Assembly: GCA_013176395.1 (NCBI GenBank)
Contig: JABMLP010000019.1
Coordinates: 124,001-188,000 of the forward strand
Source: Venturia oleaginea
Taxonomy: Eukaryota; Ascomycota; Dothideomycetes; Venturiales; Venturiaceae
Direction of reading: 5' to 3'
Length of the DNA stretch: 64,000 nucleotides
The notes under the pieces were generated by a model that was not told where the DNA came from, did no database searches, and saw nothing but the letters and a program-made list of their open reading frames with translations. Shown here piece after piece: positions 42,927 through 55,023 of the stretch (position 1 is the stretch's first letter; every line of letters begins with the position of its first letter). A program made the translations under genes and the position numbers.

Positions 42927-45509
42927 GCGGCGTTGAGATGGATTTGGGAGGCTGCGATTGGGCTTAGATAAAAGAATGTTGGGATGGGCTTTCTGATGCG
43001 GTAGGATAGACAGTATCCTTGATCCATCAAATTCATGTAAATCATATTCGGAGATGCAATTCGATGCGAATTCATTGATTCGAGATGAATAGTAATAGTT
43101 TTCTGAAGATTATAAACGATGAATTTCTTGGAATTGTGTTGATTTCTTGATGTAGACTTAAAGACGTAGATGTCGAAAGTAACTCACCAGGCCTAAAACT
43201 GTAGAATGGTGAAGCCAGTGGAAGCTTCGGAGCTTCGGAGCTTCTATTACCCATCCTCCAGTTCCGCGTAACAGCAGCCATAAGTTCAGATGAGAATTAA
43301 AAGTATGCAGCATAGACAAAAGCGATTTCCCTACCAACATCAAATGTCCTCGCGGAGTGCCACATATATGATCAAAATGGTACAGCATCAACATTGATCG
43401 AGCTTGCAGATCATCTATAATTTTGCGATTTTTGTACACTATATTATTAGCTCTCAGGGTGATCGAAGGCATCGAATCCCAGCAATTTCGGAACCGATCT
43501 TGTCAGGAGTTGCGGGTCATCGATGTCCAGTCCATTGTGTCGAAATGGCCTCACCCAGCTGGCACATCAATCGAGCCCCTTTCTACCGCTTTACGAGCCT
43601 AACTTGCTTGTCAACAAAGAAAACCTCGGATTTAGGATCAATATCAATGGATTTTTGGTGATGCTGTATAGTAAACCGCTGGGAAATTGTAGATATTGAT
43701 TCCTCGTGAACTTCCTGAGCTTAGTAGTCAAGCGTGGGCTTGGCATGGTTGAATCCACTGTCTCCCGACTTCAACAACCGGGTATCCTGTAATGTCTATA
43801 GACTTGCTCTAGGAGAGACTGAGCAGGGTGATAGATATTGCCGATTATAGTCGGCGTGATGAGTAACCACGCTCCGTTTTATCTGGCTATAAATGCCAGC
43901 ACAGCTCTACCACATCATCTGGAAACCTCACACTCAACGACTTCTTCCACTTACAGCAACATCGGTTCTCTTCCCTTCCTCGAAGAACGACTCATTCTGC
44001 TCTCCTCAAGCGGCTTTCTCTCCAACAACCTCTCTGGCCAGAAGAGAATACGCTCTATAAAGTTGCAGTTAAGATCAGAAAATTTGACCTCGAGGCCATT
44101 AAGTTGCAGGGAAGATAATGCTGCGGGTAGGGTTATGGAATGCACATTTATTCTCCCAGATACCATAGTATTCTGATTCAGATGATCCTAATCCAGAAGC
44201 TTATCCGAGGATTGAGGCGCAGATGGCATCGAGAATCTCGTTCATTGTGAACCTTTGGTAGGATTGGATGGGAGGAATGCAGGGCCTGCCTAAACAAAAC
44301 CTGGGGTTTATTATATCGGATAAAAGAGAGTATTCTCTTCTCGCATTTCTCTTTCTAGGGAAGTTGAATATCACTTTCCTTGACAATGTTTTTCGTAACT
44401 ACTTAGCGGAATCATGTGGTTTGAGAATTGGCCGTTAACCGTTGATTGAGCCCTAATTGCCAATTAGAATTCTAATTGCCCTGTTGATTGTCTGTTAACT
44501 GGACGCCAATTGCCTGTTAAATGGACCTAAACTGCCTGTTCAAATTAACCACCGGTTAAAGGCCTGTCAACAGCCAATGCAGAAATACAGAATCCCGCTA
44601 ATAGGTACACTCGGCCGGTAGTGGGCCGATCGAAAACTATACCTATAAGTTATAAGTAAGACATGGGTGTTTTGTAAAGAGTAACCCCTCAGAGCCTATA
44701 TTTCGTTAAGGAGATACCTGATATTCTAATACGGAGTCGAGCCGTACTGGCTGTCTAAACCTGCATTTATCTGTAGAAAAGGTACTATGTATTTTCCTAC
44801 GTTGTATTTGTGTGGGAGAAGACGGGGTTGTGATAAGACCCGCCAATTAACGTTCTTTTGGCCGGACCCACAGCACTCTCTCTGTTTGAATCAAGCTAAC
44901 TCGTGCACGTAAACTCATCTTGGACGGATTGGCTGAAAATTGCAATCTGGCCATTCCATCCAAGAACTCAAACACGCCCTAAGATCGACGATCTCTACTT
45001 ATACAGCGGTAACCCTACACCAAAAACAACAAATTGTAGGGGCAATTGAATGCTGCAAAGAATACTTTGTAGGCACTTGGTAAAGATCTTTCTGGGGGAA
45101 ATTAGTCTGGTTGCGACGCTTGGAAGCATGGGAAGCTCGGAAGCATGGAAGCCCGAAGAATGGGATTCTCGCATTTTCCCTGACGCATATGACGATAGAA
45201 CAGCAGAGGATGAGTGTTCTTTGAATTATTCCTGTGGTGGAATCTGATCGCGGGGTGAGTTGTGCGCCGGGGTCGAGAAGATGTCGGATGGGATGGTCTT
45301 TGAGTACACACATCCCTGTTCCGGGATGGCCTGGCGAGAGGATAAGCTGCTAGGCAGAGAAAATGACAGACGGCGGAAGAAATGATAGTTGTAACAGTCT
45401 TGGATTTTGAGGTTTGGACAAATTAGGGAGAACTGTCATGTTAATCCATGGGTACATGGATGTTGTTGGGACCCAATTGCGCCTGTCCCCTTTACTTCCG
45501 TCCTTCCTT
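42927..45509. other. Long intergenic region
   Basis: About 2.6 kb without a supported gene. At 44461-44478 there is a perfect 18-bp palindrome, CAATTAGAATTCTAATTG, inside a stretch (44430-44580) with several variants of CTGTTAA(C/A)TGGAC and AATTGCC. This may be the remains of a repeat. Frames elsewhere are short. Confidence 0.5.
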
Positions 45510-47264
45510 TTACGTCCTTCTCTCTCGGAACAGAAATTCCGACGTTTCATTGTTTCCAGCCTCCTTCAGCTTAATATCATAATGCCTCAAAAGAAATACG
45601 AAGATCATCTTGATCTCATTGGCGGCAAAGAAGCGGCCTGGACAGGCGTGTCTGCCATACCCAAATGAGATCAAATCTTTGAGCACTGTGACGAATTGAT
45701 ATTTGCCAGCGTCCTCCGCTGAGGCCTCCCGCAGCTTGACGAAACGATAGGGATCGAAGGTTTCGGCGTTAGGCCAGTTGACAGGGTCGTTTGAGGCGGC
45801 GTGAGTTGCGCTGACTAGGGTTACCTGGGGTGGGAGGTATGTGCCGTCGGAAAGGGTTACGCCATTGCGAGTTTTGTTATGGTATAGTGCTACACCGAAA
45901 GTTAGCAGGAAGAAATGGTGTTCGACGAGGAGGGAGTTGGGAAGCTGAGAATGTGGTGAACGTACAGGGCCCTAGCATGTGCATGCGTTGGGATTCTTTC
46001 ATGACGGAGTCGAGGAGTTTCATTTCGTAGAGAGATTTTGATGTGAATGCACCGTCGTGTCTGGCGAGAACCTTTTCCGTTTCAGCACGGAGAGCTTCAA
46101 CGAGACCGGGCTGGGAGACAATGTCGCGCAGTCTGCACTTCGGGTCAGTCATCCGACACTTGTTAAATGGTGAGACTACTCACAGAATAGTTCCGGTCAT
46201 TGTTGTGGTATTAATGGCAGAGTGAGCCATTCTCAATTGTATGAAGGCAACGACGCTGTCGCTTTCCTCATACTTGGATGATTTCTTCAAAGCCCATGAG
46301 AGTAGATCATCCGGAAGCTCGCCACCATTTTCCAATATGGCTCTCCTTTGCTTGATGACCGGGCCGAAAAACTTTTCGGCCTTTCCGGGATACTCGCGGG
46401 TTTTCTTGACCTCTGATACAAAGTATGCTCCAATGTGCCTGAACGAGAAACTCCACTTCTTCAATTTGTAGGCAGCTGTTGAGAAGTCTACAGTGTAGCC
46501 AATACATAACTTTAAATACTCTTCGTTACGGCATAGTTCTGGTCCGATAAAGATATCGCCGGAGACTATTGCCACAATGGAGCGTATCGTATCCGTGAAA
46601 GAGACGTTGGTCCATTCTGGACATGGTGGAACTTCGGACGCCACAGCTCTCTCTGTCGTTTTGGCTAAGCGTGGATTGAGACGGTCTACATATGTTAGAC
46701 GATCGTAAGGAACTATTTAAGGTGCTTAATACTTAGAGCAGCTGTCAAGTCTCCCTTCACGAGGTGGATCGTCAATGAGGTACTAGAGGAGATTCCTATC
46801 CACGGCGTCATGGTTATATCATCTAAGGACCCATCATGGTCCATGTCCTCTTCTTTCACGTTCTTCACCTCGTCTATGAGATGAGGTGGTATGACGACTT
46901 GAGGACCTGCAGTGCTTGCATTAGAGTTGGCTGTTGGGGAACCAGATTTAGCGCTCACCATCTAGTGTGTCAATCCGGAATACACTTTTGAACTAAGCTT
47001 CGTTCAACAACGTCAATGAGAAAGCGGAAACTGTAGAAATACCTTTTTGTACCCTCTGGCGTAGACACTCTTATTATCCCGTTCGAAGGCCTCCAATCTC
47101 TCAGCCCTAGGCAAATCTGCGTCCAGCAATGGGATGTGACTCAAGTTGGGTCCGGACAAGATGGTGCGATACAGTAGAAGAGCTGCTGCCAGCAGAAGGG
47201 CTCCTATCATTGAACCGGGAGAGGCCAGGGTGGCCAGAACAGCTTTCGGTTCGATTTCCACCAT
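45510..47264 (-). CDS. Membrane-anchored cytochrome P450 (fungal ent-kaurene-oxidase-like group)
   Basis: Join complement(45510..45889, 45966..46132, 46184..46685, 46733..46961, 47043..47264), 499 residues, phases consistent. N-terminal anchor MIGALLLAAALLLYRTIL. I-helix region QLRMAHSAINTTTMTGTIL, with the A-I-N-T-T pattern seen in this fungal group; K-helix ExxR in MKESQRMHML; PERF-like segment ETFDPYRFVKLRE; heme loop FGYGRHACPGRFFA with the Cys ligand. Features such as GPQVVIPPHLIDEVKN and LNRLNPRLAKTTE resemble GA14-synthase/ent-kaurene oxidase-like P450s of fungal secondary metabolism. Introns are 81, 47, 51 and 76 nt. It stands alone: no terpene synthase or other biosynthetic gene adjoins it, so the substrate is open. 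Confidence 0.85.
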
Positions 47265-48410
47265 ATTGATCTGAGGCAGTGAGTTGTGCTGTTGGCAAGT
47301 GTGAATCAGCGTCGGCGGGACTCAAGTCTCTTGTGAATCTCGCTGAATGATTGCCCTGCCCTTATATGAATTCGGGTATTAAGTGTCACAGACGAGGACT
47401 CTATAACTGTAAGTAATATTCCGTTTGTTAAGGTACTGGGGAAACAGGCTTGGTTAGTACGGGACCACCAGACCTCCCGCTGGCAACGGGGATTGGCATA
47501 CGGAACCCGTGTAAGACATGGTCGGCCTATTTGGAGGAGACTCCTTTAGGTAAAGCGAAACGGGCGTCAAAAACCCGCGGGGCGTGGTATACAATGGCAA
47601 CCACTGCTGGTCCCTAAGACCTCATCCCTTTGATGGGCTCTGACCTTAGGATAGCCTCGTGGGAGGTAGGATCAAGTCCTAATCAGAGAGACTGTCTGTA
47701 TAGCCCGAGAGGACGGATGCGCATGTTGGTGTACTAAGAGTAGGAAGCCGGAACGAGGTGCAAACTCGGAAAGGCGTGCCCTTGAAGTATGCTTAAGGAG
47801 CAAACTAGGTTTTAACTGGGCTGGAAGGGCGTCGTCCACCCTGAATGCTAAGTCGGCTTGAAGGCCAGGCTAAACAGGGCAAAGACTCGCTACCTTTGCG
47901 GCTCTATCTACAAGGATAGAGGCTAACATCTGGCCTGCCCTATCTTACAGTGGCAAACAACGCACAAAAGGAGAACAGGTCAAAATTCTCCGCGGCGCCG
48001 CGCCTGGTGGGGAGAGTTGAGTGAGAAGATACAGGATAGGAGGGGGGACGAGTAGAGACTACGGACGGAAAGGGGAAGAAGCTGAAGTGAGAGATGAGCG
48101 GAATTCCCGGACCATGGACGGTACAAACACCGTCCATCAGTACGAACTCCAGCCAACCAGGAGGAAGCGTTGGAGAGCTGAAGGTGCGATGAGGGTCTTG
48201 AGGAGGGACTGAGGAGAGAAGAGGAGGTGTGGACTGAAGATTGCTGTGAGGTGAAGGAGGGAGGAGAGATTGGGGTGGAGGTTGTTTATTTATTAACGGC
48301 GCGTTACCAGGGCGCGCCGTGTCCGTTACCACGCCCTCACCTGGACTCGCAATATTTAGGTCCTCACGATGCTTGGCATATTGGATCTGGTGTTGTAAAA
48401 ATCCTGGACC
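47265..48410. other. ORF-poor, GC-richer block upstream of the P450
   Basis: Between about 47430 and 47940 base composition changes and no meaningful frame exists. The sequence contains paired short blocks (GGGACC, CCCGCTGGCAACGGGG) and one match to a Pol III B-box at 47669-47679. From 48310 back to 47940 on the minus strand a Pro-rich frame ends in LPPGWLEF, like the start of a WW domain, but has no ATG and no continuation. Perhaps a retroelement leader or gene relic; not resolved. Confidence 0.35.
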
Positions 48411-48885
48411 CTGTATTTACAACAACAATGGCCAACTCGGAATCTGGACAGCACGGACCACATCTTCTTCTCCCAATAGAAACTCCAGAATTCAATCGAA
48501 GCGTGGGACTTTTTCGCCGAGAGGGAGGTCGAGCTTCCGTGATGCTCAAAGGCAACTTGTAAGAGAATGGCTTATCGGGCAATCGATACCGAAGGATGTA
48601 CCAACGGGTGTCAGTCTTGTTTCAATAACCAATGAATACAGGCGTCTAGTAAGGATAGTTTGCCAATCAGTGATCTCAGAGCTTGTCAATCAGCTTACCA
48701 AAGCAATGGATACCATTGGAAATGTTGAAACAAGACTGACGCACGTAAGTACGGCGCGTCCACGCAGGGACAAATGGAGGTGGACAAGAATCTTCACCCT
48801 CTCAGCACGATATGAAAGCCATAAATTCGGATTAAAGCTAAACAGTGGCTATCCTTGCCTCTCACGAGAGCAAGTCTTGAAGTAG
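48411..48885 (+). other. Possible small gene or relic
   Basis: ATG 48428 follows ACAACAACA (good context) and opens MANSESGQHGPHLLLPIETP for 44 codons. A second frame is open to 48885 and encodes QRQLVREWLIGQSIPKDVPT and IVCQSVISELVNQLTKAMDT, which look like helical protein but lack their own start. A two-exon gene is possible but no clean junction was found. Confidence 0.3.
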
Positions 48886-49683
48886 TAGTAGCTAAACTTT
48901 CTATATTCTGGCCGATGCTTTTTCAAGTAATGTATTGACCGCCCACACTCCACAAGGATACAAGGATAGCGACTGTTCATCTTCAACCGGAACATATGTT
49001 CCGCTCAAAGTTGCATAAGTTACAGGGATTGGAAAAGTCAATGCAGATATTATACAGACAAGTACAGATGAATGTTCAACTACTTTCTAGGCCTTAAGAG
49101 GCTTAGAAGACTCCTCTTCGAAACCTTCTTACTACGGTTACATGGCTATTAGTTGTTTGTCTCTGCCCAATGCTTCCATCCTCAATATATCCGTACTCGA
49201 GTCTACTCGCCGCTGTTTGCGTGCAATGCTTGCTCCAGCACGCGTACTTACCAGAACTCCGATCTACACAGGGCTTTTCACCGCCAGCGCTAACGACTAA
49301 TAAGCCGGTAACCGTAGTACGCGGAAGGCTTTACCCTAAGCCCTTTCCCTACGGCTAAGCTAGGATTTAATTTATCTTCTTATCCCTGCAGCTGATGCAA
49401 ATCTCAATGGAATTGAGGGATGATGTGCACAATGAAGATCGCTTGCCCTATCTGGTAATGAATTGGTCTTATGCAGCGGCTTGGTATATTAATCCCGCGT
49501 ACAGAGTGTAAAGATCGGAATAACCTCAAAAGCAGGTATGTCTGGCTTTGGGCAGTGATTGATACGTTTAGTATTGCTATGCTAACCATCACTTTCTGGC
49601 CTACTGGAAGACAATTGAGTATGATACAGCATGACTTCGGACCAGGGAGCGCGCTGGCAACTCTGACTGACTGACGCAAACAG
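48886..49683. other. Intergenic upstream of the BTB relic
   Basis: About 0.8 kb without a gene. The missing N-terminal BTB exon of the following relic was not found here. Confidence 0.4.
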
Positions 49684-50066
49684 GTTTTCGCCATCGCTGA
49701 ACGACTCCAAATTCCCTGGTTAAAAGACCTGGCGCGCGTGAAGTTCGACCTTTGCCTCCCAGAGAGGTTGAACCGAAAAAGCTGGCGGACGTGGTTGAGC
49801 TTGTGTAATCCACTACGACTGAAGGTGATAGAGACCTGCGAATCATTGTGGTCAAAGTTGTAGCCCTTCGCTCTACAAAGCTGCTGATTGATACCGATTT
49901 TGCGGGCATGTCGAAACGAGTTGGCAATTTTGGTATGGACTTGGCACTATGACTTGCTACCAAGACGCGAAGTGGAAAGCTAAGGTGTGGTCGTTGTGAG
50001 CATCATTCCCATTCTGGAGATGAGTGTTGGCGACTGCACCCGGAGCTTAATCCTTATAGAAGATAG
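49684..50066 (+). pseudogene. BTB/POZ-protein relic, C-terminal part
   Basis: It begins right after a preserved acceptor, CGCAAACAG, with VFAIAERLQIPWLKDLARVK, which parallels VYAISEMYGIPRLKALACEH in the next BTB gene. A frameshift near 49790 and a TAA then lead to STTTEGDRDLRIIVVKVVAL and FAGMSKRVGNFGMDLAL, again parallel to the neighbour. It ends with a Cys/His cluster, CGRCEHHSHSGDECWRLHP, and stop at 50066. The BTB half and start codon are missing. Same strand and domain order as the next two loci, so it is the oldest member of a tandem set. Confidence 0.65.
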
Positions 50067-50404
50067 TAGGGTTGCATAAGAAATTTGGAATGTTGGGGGA
50101 AAGAATAGGGTCACTAATCCTCTGACCCTTGACAACACTTGACGTTCGGTACAACCCTTTCGATAAGAGATCGATAGCGATGAATCTTCGCGAGTTCTGA
50201 GATCAATATATCGAAAATTGAACAATGTCGATCTCGTGGTCAGGGACCTTGAATATGATGGCAGTTTCGATACCACTACAACAACTCCACTCTGCAATCT
50301 GATATTTGCCACAGTGTTTGTTTAGTGTGTTGTCGCGTCGAGGCGCATCACCAAATGTCCTTTTGCGTCCTCCCGCCCAACGCAAACCACGCTCGGCACA
50401 CATC

Positions 50405-51391
50405 ATGGCGCCCGAATCCTCATACAACGTCTTTGTCGCCGACCTACAAGCCAACTTACCCACCCTTCGCAGCTCAAGCGAGTTTTCAGACTTCACGATT
50501 ACCTATGATGGCTCCACTTACAAAGACCACAAATTCCTCTTGAGTATACACTCGGACTTCTTCGCAAGAATGTTTAGAAGCGGGTTCAAGGTACGTGGCC
50601 GGAATAGAGCATACAGTACGGGAACTAATTCATAGTAGGAGGCTCAAGAAAACACAATGAAACTGGAAGATGTGGAAAGCTGATTGTCGATGCGATGGTG
50701 GAGGCACTCTATAATGGCGACTACACCTACGACCATGACGACGTGTCGGAGAGTGAAGCTTTGTTTTACGCAAAGGTAAGTAGAAGAATCATCGATCTGT
50801 AAAAAAGGAAAATTCAAGATGCGATGGAATGCGCGAAAACTCTGGCAACTTCACAAATGAGGATCGCCAAAATCTTCGCAATCTCCATCGCATCTTGGAG
50901 ACTTTCTTCGCGGACCGTGATCATCTTTGGAATTTTTCCACATGTTTTTCTAACACGATGGACAGGTTTACGCGATTTCAGAGATGTACGGTATCCCACG
51001 ATTGAAGGCTCTTGCCTGCGAGCATTTCATACGCACATTCGCAATCGGTGTCGAACTAGAAATCAGCGACGTGACCGAAAAGATCGAATACATCTACAAA
51101 TCCACTCCAGATGGCGACCGGCGTCTACGCGATATTGTCGTGCACGTTGCTGCGGATCGCGCCTCCGAGTTCTACCGCTGTCCAGAGTTCACAGAGATGG
51201 CTGGTAACGTCAACGATTTCTGCAATGATCTAGCGCAGAGACTGGGTATTAATCAAGATATTTTGAAGGAGGTTAAGGTGGCGTTGTTGCCCATATCGTG
51301 TGAGGGTTGTGGGAATGCCTTCAACAGCTCGAAGCGAGGCGGAGGGGGAGCATTATTCTGTCCTTGCTGTGGGCGCATCCAAATGGAGTGA
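50405..51391 (+). pseudogene. BTB/POZ domain protein, one-base frameshift in exon 2
   Basis: Exons 50405-50590, 50639-50775 and 50966-51391. Exon 1 encodes the BTB core (FSDFTITYDGSTYKDHKFLL then SIHSDFFARMFRSGFK). Both borders of exon 2 are phase 0, yet it has 137 nt; one base is missing near 50680 (VES then TGA), after which LIVDAMVEALYNGDYTY resumes in the next frame. Exon 3 gives the helical C-terminal half and a four-Cys tail: CEGCGNAF...FCPCC. Restoring one base would give about 250 residues, typical of fungal BTB proteins that bind cullin-3 or serve as adaptors (role inferred only). The 190-nt intron 2 is unusual; see its own entry. Confidence 0.75.
50776..50965 (+). other. 190-nt structured intron with long hairpin
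   Basis: Donor GTAAGT, branch TTCTAACAC and acceptor GGACAG enclose 190 nt, while neighbouring introns are 45-60 nt. Inside, 50815-50828 (CAAGATGCGATGGA) and 50884-50897 are perfect inverse complements, and pairing continues imperfectly inward (GCGAA with TTCGC), forming a hairpin of about 83 nt. The layout recalls introner-like elements described from Dothideomycetes: longer introns with stable folds that multiply between genes. Confidence 0.5.
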
Positions 51392-51645
51392 AATCGCAGT
51401 GGGTACATGGAATTGGTGGCACGATGAATAGCTGAGCTTCCCGACGCTAGGATTTGGTCCACGCCTCCTGTAAAGTCAGTCTTCCTTGCCATATCTGAAT
51501 TCAAAAGGCTGTGTTGAGGTAAAGATGCTCCCGATTGACACTCAACATTATTTGTTGACGATTAAGCAAAACAGTAGATAAGATGGGGACAAAATTTTCA
51601 GAAACGTACTTTCATGTTCAATGAATCATTAACCACTTTCCCACC

Positions 51646-53391
51646 ATGTCTGCGCCAACAGACTATCTAACAAAGTCCGCCATCGCCCTCCAGAACGTCT
51701 TCGCGGGTCTATACGTATCCGGGGAGCTATGTGATTTCACCATCTACTTGGCCAATAGACATTGGCAAGTCCACAAAGCTGTCCTCTGCGCGCATTCAAA
51801 GTGCTTCGCCAAAGCCATTAAGCGCAGGTTCAAGGTATGTACCACATGTCCAATATATCGGCCTTCTGAGACTGACCATCTGTAGGAAGCACGAGAGAAC
51901 GAGATGACCCTCCACGATGACCAGTGCGACGACCTCGCATGAACAAGCTATGCGAGTACTTGTGGAAGCCCACGAGAAAAGCCTTGCACCAAAGGATGCT
52001 TCGATTGACGTTCTTAAGAAGAAGGTCGTAGAGCATGTGGAGGATTATGAGCGTCTCCAAAGTGAGCACGTGCCCAGTCTTTGAAAAGGGCAACACAAGA
52101 CACAGTAGAAGCACTTACTGATGCGGAAAGTAAGCGCATTGCTGCTATAAACGAATTGGAGACCGAGAGATCAGCAAACAGCACGAATCAATCCGTTCAA
52201 GAGGCTGCTAAGAGCAATCTAGAAATCGAGAAGAGAGCGCATGCTGAAACTGAACATGCTCGCTCTGATGCTGTTCGAGATCTCGAGGCTGAAAGAACAG
52301 CACATGGATTGACCGAACGTAATCGAGTTACAGCTGTGGATGAATTGGAGGCCGAAAAAAAGGAGCACGGTGACACCAAAAGACTTCTGAAGACTGCTGA
52401 AAGTTCATCGCGAACCGAGCAGGGAAGCCTTGGTAGAACCTGGACAGCCTACAAGAATCTGAACATAAAACTCAATGCAGAGACATCTGCACACAGAGTT
52501 ACGGAAAGTAAGCGAGTCACTGCCGTCCATGCCCTGGAGGTCGAGAGAAGCAGTCATGGCGAGACTAACAATGTGCGCCTTGCTGCGGACCATGCCCTGG
52601 ATTTTGAGAAACAGCTCTTGATTGCTGAAAAGCAAGAGCACGAAGCTGTCAGAAAAGCACAAGACGATGCACTCGAAGCCAGTCTGGAGCTTTAAAGCGT
52701 AAGTACGGCTTCGTTGGTGGAACGCAACGCTCTCGAGAGGGCGAGAGACTTTCGAAAGGCCGAGGTTCAGAGAAAACAGGGTCTTCTCGACAGGAGCAAG
52801 GATCGCGCGGATGGAATTATTGCCAAATACGTGCAGAGTACTGACGCTGCTGTCAAAGAAGCCCAAGCCTCCAAGGCCGAGGTTCGGCGATTGACAGATC
52901 TCTGCGAGCAGCTCAAAGCTCTAGACTTCGACGGGCTAGAAGCGCGTTGCTCTGCTCAGTGGTCCTGGCTCGAGCCGGTTTCCTCGAGTATCGCCAGATT
53001 CCTGTCAGTCCCACCGCGCGACCCACAGGCCGTGGATCCACTCGATGAATTTTACAATAGTCTCGTTGATGGACTTGAAAAGGCCAAAGATGACCTTCCT
53101 GCTGCCGCTGAAAGAAAGGATCAGGCGGAAAAGCAAGTCAAGCAGTTGGGCCAGGACAGGACCGAACTCTTGCGAGAGATGGAGGCTGAAAACGAAGACC
53201 TTCAGGACATGGTTGATATGTGCGAAGAGGTTCGCGCTGACAACATTGCATTTCTTGAACAACAGAAGCAACAGAATCATGATACTCATGATGTGATTAT
53301 TGAGTATGAGAAGGTGATTGATCAATATCTTCGCCGAGGTAACCTGTTAGGGGTGGACCTTGGTCCACGTCCTCCACGACTAGATATGTAG
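51646..53391 (+). pseudogene. BTB N-terminus joined to long coiled coil, disrupted
   Basis: Exon 1 (51646-51834) encodes the first half of a BTB domain (LCDFTIYLANRHWQVHKAVL with CAHSKCFAKAIKRRFK). After an intron with donor GTATGT and acceptor TGTAG, EARENEMTLHDD is cut by a stop at about 51942; the rest of the BTB domain is missing. Other frames then carry a coiled coil: LVEAHEKSLAPKDASIDVLK, next 52081-52692 with degenerate ~22-residue units (AVRDLEAERTAHGLTER / AVDELEAEKKEHGDTKR / AVHALEVERSSHGETNN), then after a single TAA at 52693-52695, in the same frame, a second coil to 53391 (LDFDGLEARCSAQWSWLEPV, then EDLQDMVDMCEEV). It may have been one BTB-coiled-coil gene damaged by one deletion, one frameshift and one stop, or a fusion of two genes. 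Confidence 0.6.
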
Positions 53392-55023
53392 AATAGCTAA
53401 TGTAATATTATAAACACTTCGAATGTTTCCTGTGCCATTCTAGCTCGTCCATCGCCTGTAGAATAAAAATCAGCTTGTTGATAGCTTTTGCTTCTGCCGA
53501 TTTGGCTTCCATGGTCGTCATTATGTATTCTTGATGATTCTTAAAACAAGAGTGTCAAAACATCCTAGCTCTGGTATGCCATGCCATTCAACACGATTTG
53601 CGGCCCCTCTAGGCCATGATCCACCTCTTTCGTCAAATCCAGCTGAGAAGCAGGTAAACGAAGTCCCCTGACTGTCTTGGATTCCCGTCCTTGCAAGTAT
53701 AGTATCGAATGGGCTCGTTTTTATCGTCTGATAAAGAGGTCGGGGGTGAATGGAGATGAGAGGACTGTAGGTAATTCTTCAGACGAAGAGAGGTGAATAT
53801 CTGGGTTCTCGAATGTGTTTGTTACGCAGTAAAAACTGCTCGACATGAATTCGGGTGAGTTATGGAGCAGCAAAAGGTAGTAATAATGGACGCTCGGGTC
53901 GGTAGAAAGTTTTCGCTACCGCATCAGCCTTAGGTTTTAACGCTTGGCTTTTCGCACCTCACCACATTCCCTTCTGACCATCAATCGCCCTATCAATACA
54001 ACCACACCCTCTCAGATCGAGCTTTCGCTTGTTTCTAGTGTGGATATTTTTCTTGTGCGTTGTGATTGTAATCGAAATTTTGGGGGACCAGCCCGTCGAG
54101 ATGTGAGTGCGGTACGTTTCCTCATCATGGACAGAAAGGAGACCAAGACTGATTCTATTGTTGTAGAAACCTCATTGTTGTAGAAACCTCGCGCATATGA
54201 GAATGACTACTGATTTAGCATTGCTATACTATCTCCTGAAGTCGAAATCACCTTTCCACAGCATGTCAAACCTTCAGCTCTGCAATCAATATAGGAAATT
54301 TTGCCGCTGGGTTTAGCTTCATGGAAACCGACTCCGCATTGATTCCGAGAGCATCCGCTATCATCGGATCTCCATCCTAAACTTGGCTCTGTAAGGGCAG
54401 GTAGATCGAACCTCGCAAACTGACGAAAGCAGACCCCAAGGCACAGTTCCGTGGCGAGCATCCGAGTCATGCAAGCTCTTGAACTTCTGCTAGTGAGGAT
54501 GGTTGCAGTTTGCAGTGTCAAATAAACCGGCTTTGAGGCCTTCTATTAAGCCCGAGATACATTTCCATATGCATCGATCCATTCTGGAAGTTAGTGAAAG
54601 CGGCTTGGCGTAGAAGTGACAAGTTAAAAGAGCTAGGAAAGAAAAGAGACGAAATCAAGGAAATCAAGGACAATCCTCGCAGCCCTAGAACAACACGATG
54701 TGTTGTGACAATACCTAGCGGGAGGAATTTGCATACTCAAAAGCTGCCTTTGCGCCTTGGGTGAATTTGAAATTTTGGCATACTGAAAAGGAGGATAGCC
54801 AGGATTCATGAAGGCATGACATGAATCCGAAAACCCTGTGAGTAAATGAAGGCGAACTTTATCGACCTGAAGAACTGTGTTGATCTCTAGTGTTGAAATC
54901 CAGCGATGTTTGTCTTGTCGTCGCCGATATCACATGCTGACTTAGCGTGAAATTTTCGTCACAACTTCGTCGCGTCTTTGCCGAAGCACAGCTCCCACAC
55001 CTCGATCTGCACGTCAAGCGAAG
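53392..55023. other. Intergenic, about 1.6 kb
   Basis: No supported gene. A Cys-containing minus frame at 54207-54521 lacks an ATG at its start and shows no family. Confidence 0.45.

Noticed and set aside
43838..44176. 112-codon plus frame as a gene
   Set aside because: No family pattern, and stops or alternative frames give equally plausible nonsense; the region is AT-rich and flanked by repeat-like DNA.
47460..47520. Idea that the GGGACC...CCCGCTGGCAACGGGG block is an HDV-like ribozyme
   Set aside because: The CCAG/CTGG pair and CTCCCG loop look similar, but no 5' strand was found that pairs as P1 with the segment after P3, so the double pseudoknot cannot be drawn.
47669..47679. GGATCAAGTCC as Pol III B-box of a tRNA or SINE
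   Set aside because: A B-box match of this length is expected by chance every few kb. No proper A-box at the right distance and no cloverleaf could be found.
47940..48332. Pro-rich minus-strand frame ending LPPGWLEF as a WW-domain gene
   Set aside because: No ATG, no second Trp or YYxN part, and the following sequence is a short stem-loop (ATGGACGGT...ACCGTCCAT). At most a relic.
49601..49963. 120-codon minus-strand frame
   Set aside because: Opposite-strand shadow of the BTB relic at 49684-50066, which explains the region better.
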